A stretch of DNA of 7,572 nt from Oscillospiraceae bacterium (lineage in GTDB: Bacteria > Bacillota > Clostridia > Oscillospirales > UBA644). Of the stretch, positions 7,175 through 7,572 are shown piece by piece. The translations under genes and the position numbers were made by a program. Each line of letters opens with the position of its first letter. The first letter of the stretch is position 1. The notes beneath the pieces were generated by a model. It did no database searches and was not told the DNA's origin. It worked only from the letters and a program-made list of their open reading frames with translations. The stretch is from assembly GCA_015067385.1 (NCBI GenBank), contig SVMP01000105.1:1-7572 (forward strand). Direction: 5' to 3'.

Positions 7175-7202
7175 ATTATATTGCGTTTTTCTTTCTTGAC
7201 AA
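7175..7202 (-). promoter_or_regulatory. Promoter for the six-hairpin gene
   Basis: On the minus strand, TTGTCA (7202-7197, five of six consensus bases) is followed by a 16-bp spacer and a perfect TATAAT (7180-7175). The predicted start near 7168 gives a leader of about 48 nt with the ribosome binding site GGAAAGGA about 9 nt before the ATG. Its -35 box overlaps the -35 box of the divergent + strand promoter by 5 bp. Confidence 0.75.
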
Positions 7203-7224
7203 ATTCAGAATTCTGTGTTAATAT
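7196..7224 (+). promoter_or_regulatory. Promoter for the lipoprotein gene
   Basis: A perfect TTGACA (7196-7201), a 17-bp spacer and TAATAT (7219-7224, four of six), with TG at 7216-7217 forming an extended -10. The predicted start near 7231 leaves about 29 nt before ATG 7260. The spacer contains a perfect 10-bp palindrome. An alternative -10, TATAAA at 7222-7227, would give a 20-bp spacer and is less likely. Confidence 0.72.
7206..7215. promoter_or_regulatory. Candidate operator palindrome in the + promoter spacer
   Basis: CAGAATTCTG is a perfect 10-bp inverted repeat lying between the -35 and -10 of the lipoprotein promoter, and 4 bp from the end of the -35 of the divergent promoter. A repressor bound here would block the + promoter directly and could hinder the other. 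It does not extend symmetrically, and no regulator gene is visible in the window. Confidence 0.35.
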
Positions 7225-7235
7225 AAAGTTAATAT
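7217..7235 (+). repeat. Direct repeats GTTAATAT with 11-bp period
   Basis: GTTAATAT occurs at 7217-7224 and 7228-7235, one helical turn apart, with a related TTTAATAT at 7236-7243. A further exact copy is at 7121-7128, directly beside the start codon of the minus-strand gene. The first copy contains the -10 of the lipoprotein promoter. It may be a regulator site or just AT-rich leader sequence. Confidence 0.3.
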
Positions 7236-7259
7236 TTTAATATAGATTAAGGGGTTTTT

Positions 7260-7572
7260 ATGAGGAAAATTATTTCAATTATTCTTCTTTTAACGTTTGC
7301 TTTAACGTTTGTTTCATGTTCGGAAGCTGAGGAGATCGTTCCCGAATATATTCCGATGGGGGATGAGGTCGATTTCGGCGGAACAGAATTTACATATCTT
7401 ACCGAAGAGCAGGAAGCTTTTATCGGTGTTAAAGAGGGTACGTATGTTTATGACTGTGTAATGGAACGAATCGATGCTATTGAACAGAAGCTGAATTGTG
7501 TTCTTAATATAGAACATGCTCCTTCCGTTGACAGCCACGCAGGCTCATGCAGGGCTATAATCAGCGCAGGTC
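7260..7572 (+). CDS. Lipoprotein, probable ABC transporter sugar-binding protein (partial)
   Basis: The first 104 codons are visible; the gene runs off the right edge. The N-terminus is a lipoprotein signal: MRK, a hydrophobic core (residues 4-18), then FVSC with C20 as the lipid-anchored residue; Phe at -3 is less usual than Leu. An acidic linker follows, then VDFGGTEFTYLTEE (37-50) and VMERIDAIEQKLNCVLNI (73-90). This 'FGG-x-x-F-x-x-L' opening followed by a helix with 'R-x-x-x-(I/V)-E-x-x-x-(N)' matches the extracellular solute-binding proteins common in Clostridia, which capture oligosaccharides at the outer membrane face and pass them to an ABC permease. The start is supported by AAGGGG (7249-7254) 5 nt before the ATG and by a strong promoter. 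Permease genes would be expected beyond the window. Lipoprotein nature is well supported; solute-binding function is probable. Confidence 0.78.
   Translation, partial: MRKIISIILLLTFALTFVSCSEAEEIVPEYIPMGDEVDFGGTEFTYLTEEQEAFIGVKEGTYVYDCVMERIDAIEQKLNCVLNIEHAPSVDSHAGSCRAIISAG

Noticed and set aside
7314..7538. 74-codon minus-strand frame inside the lipoprotein gene
   Set aside because: It overlaps a well-supported lipoprotein reading frame with its own promoter and ribosome binding site.

Overview
The window looks like a carbohydrate-utilisation locus from an anaerobic Firmicute, most likely an uncultured gut or rumen Clostridia (Oscillospirales-like). The evidence is moderately AT-rich DNA, AT-rich spacers with strong sigma-A type promoters (several with an extended -10), AGGAGG-type ribosome binding sites, hairpin-plus-T-tract terminators, and proteins of families typical of such genomes. 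Genus-level placement is not possible from this sequence alone.

Layout. (1) Positions 1-134 hold the last 43 codons of an unidentified gene. Positions 139-249 carry, on the minus strand, a possible broken remnant of a recombinase-type helix-turn-helix tail, followed by a good + strand terminator (264-300). (2) Positions 318-5228 form a + strand unit: a promoter, a GH31 alpha-xylosidase of the YicI/XylS type (384-2780), a sialidase-fold Asp-box (BNR) protein (2827-3957), an internal promoter, a two-domain SGNH/GDSL esterase (4053-5180), and a terminator. (3) Convergent to it on the minus strand lies a 625-residue protein with an amidotransferase-like alpha/beta N-terminal domain and a six-hairpin (alpha-helical barrel) glycosidase-like C-terminal domain (5243-7120). 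(4) A divergent promoter region (7121-7259) separates this from the start of a + strand lipoprotein that resembles an ABC sugar-binding protein (7260 to the window end).

How they could work together (inference). All four complete enzymes lack signal peptides, so they should act in the cytoplasm on oligosaccharides already imported. The lipoprotein at the right edge would be the capture component of the importer. The SGNH protein could remove acetyl or other ester groups, GH31 could remove a terminal alpha-xylosyl (or related) unit, and the Asp-box and six-hairpin proteins could cleave further linkages, possibly involving acidic sugars. The substrate is not determined. An acetylated, xylose-bearing plant oligosaccharide is the simplest guess.

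The most noteworthy points are: the Asp-box protein lacks the residues expected of a true sialidase but has its own conserved-looking motifs; the six-hairpin protein has an unusual N-terminal fusion and no family I can name; the GH31 pocket has changes relative to YicI; and the two divergent promoters share a single -35 region.
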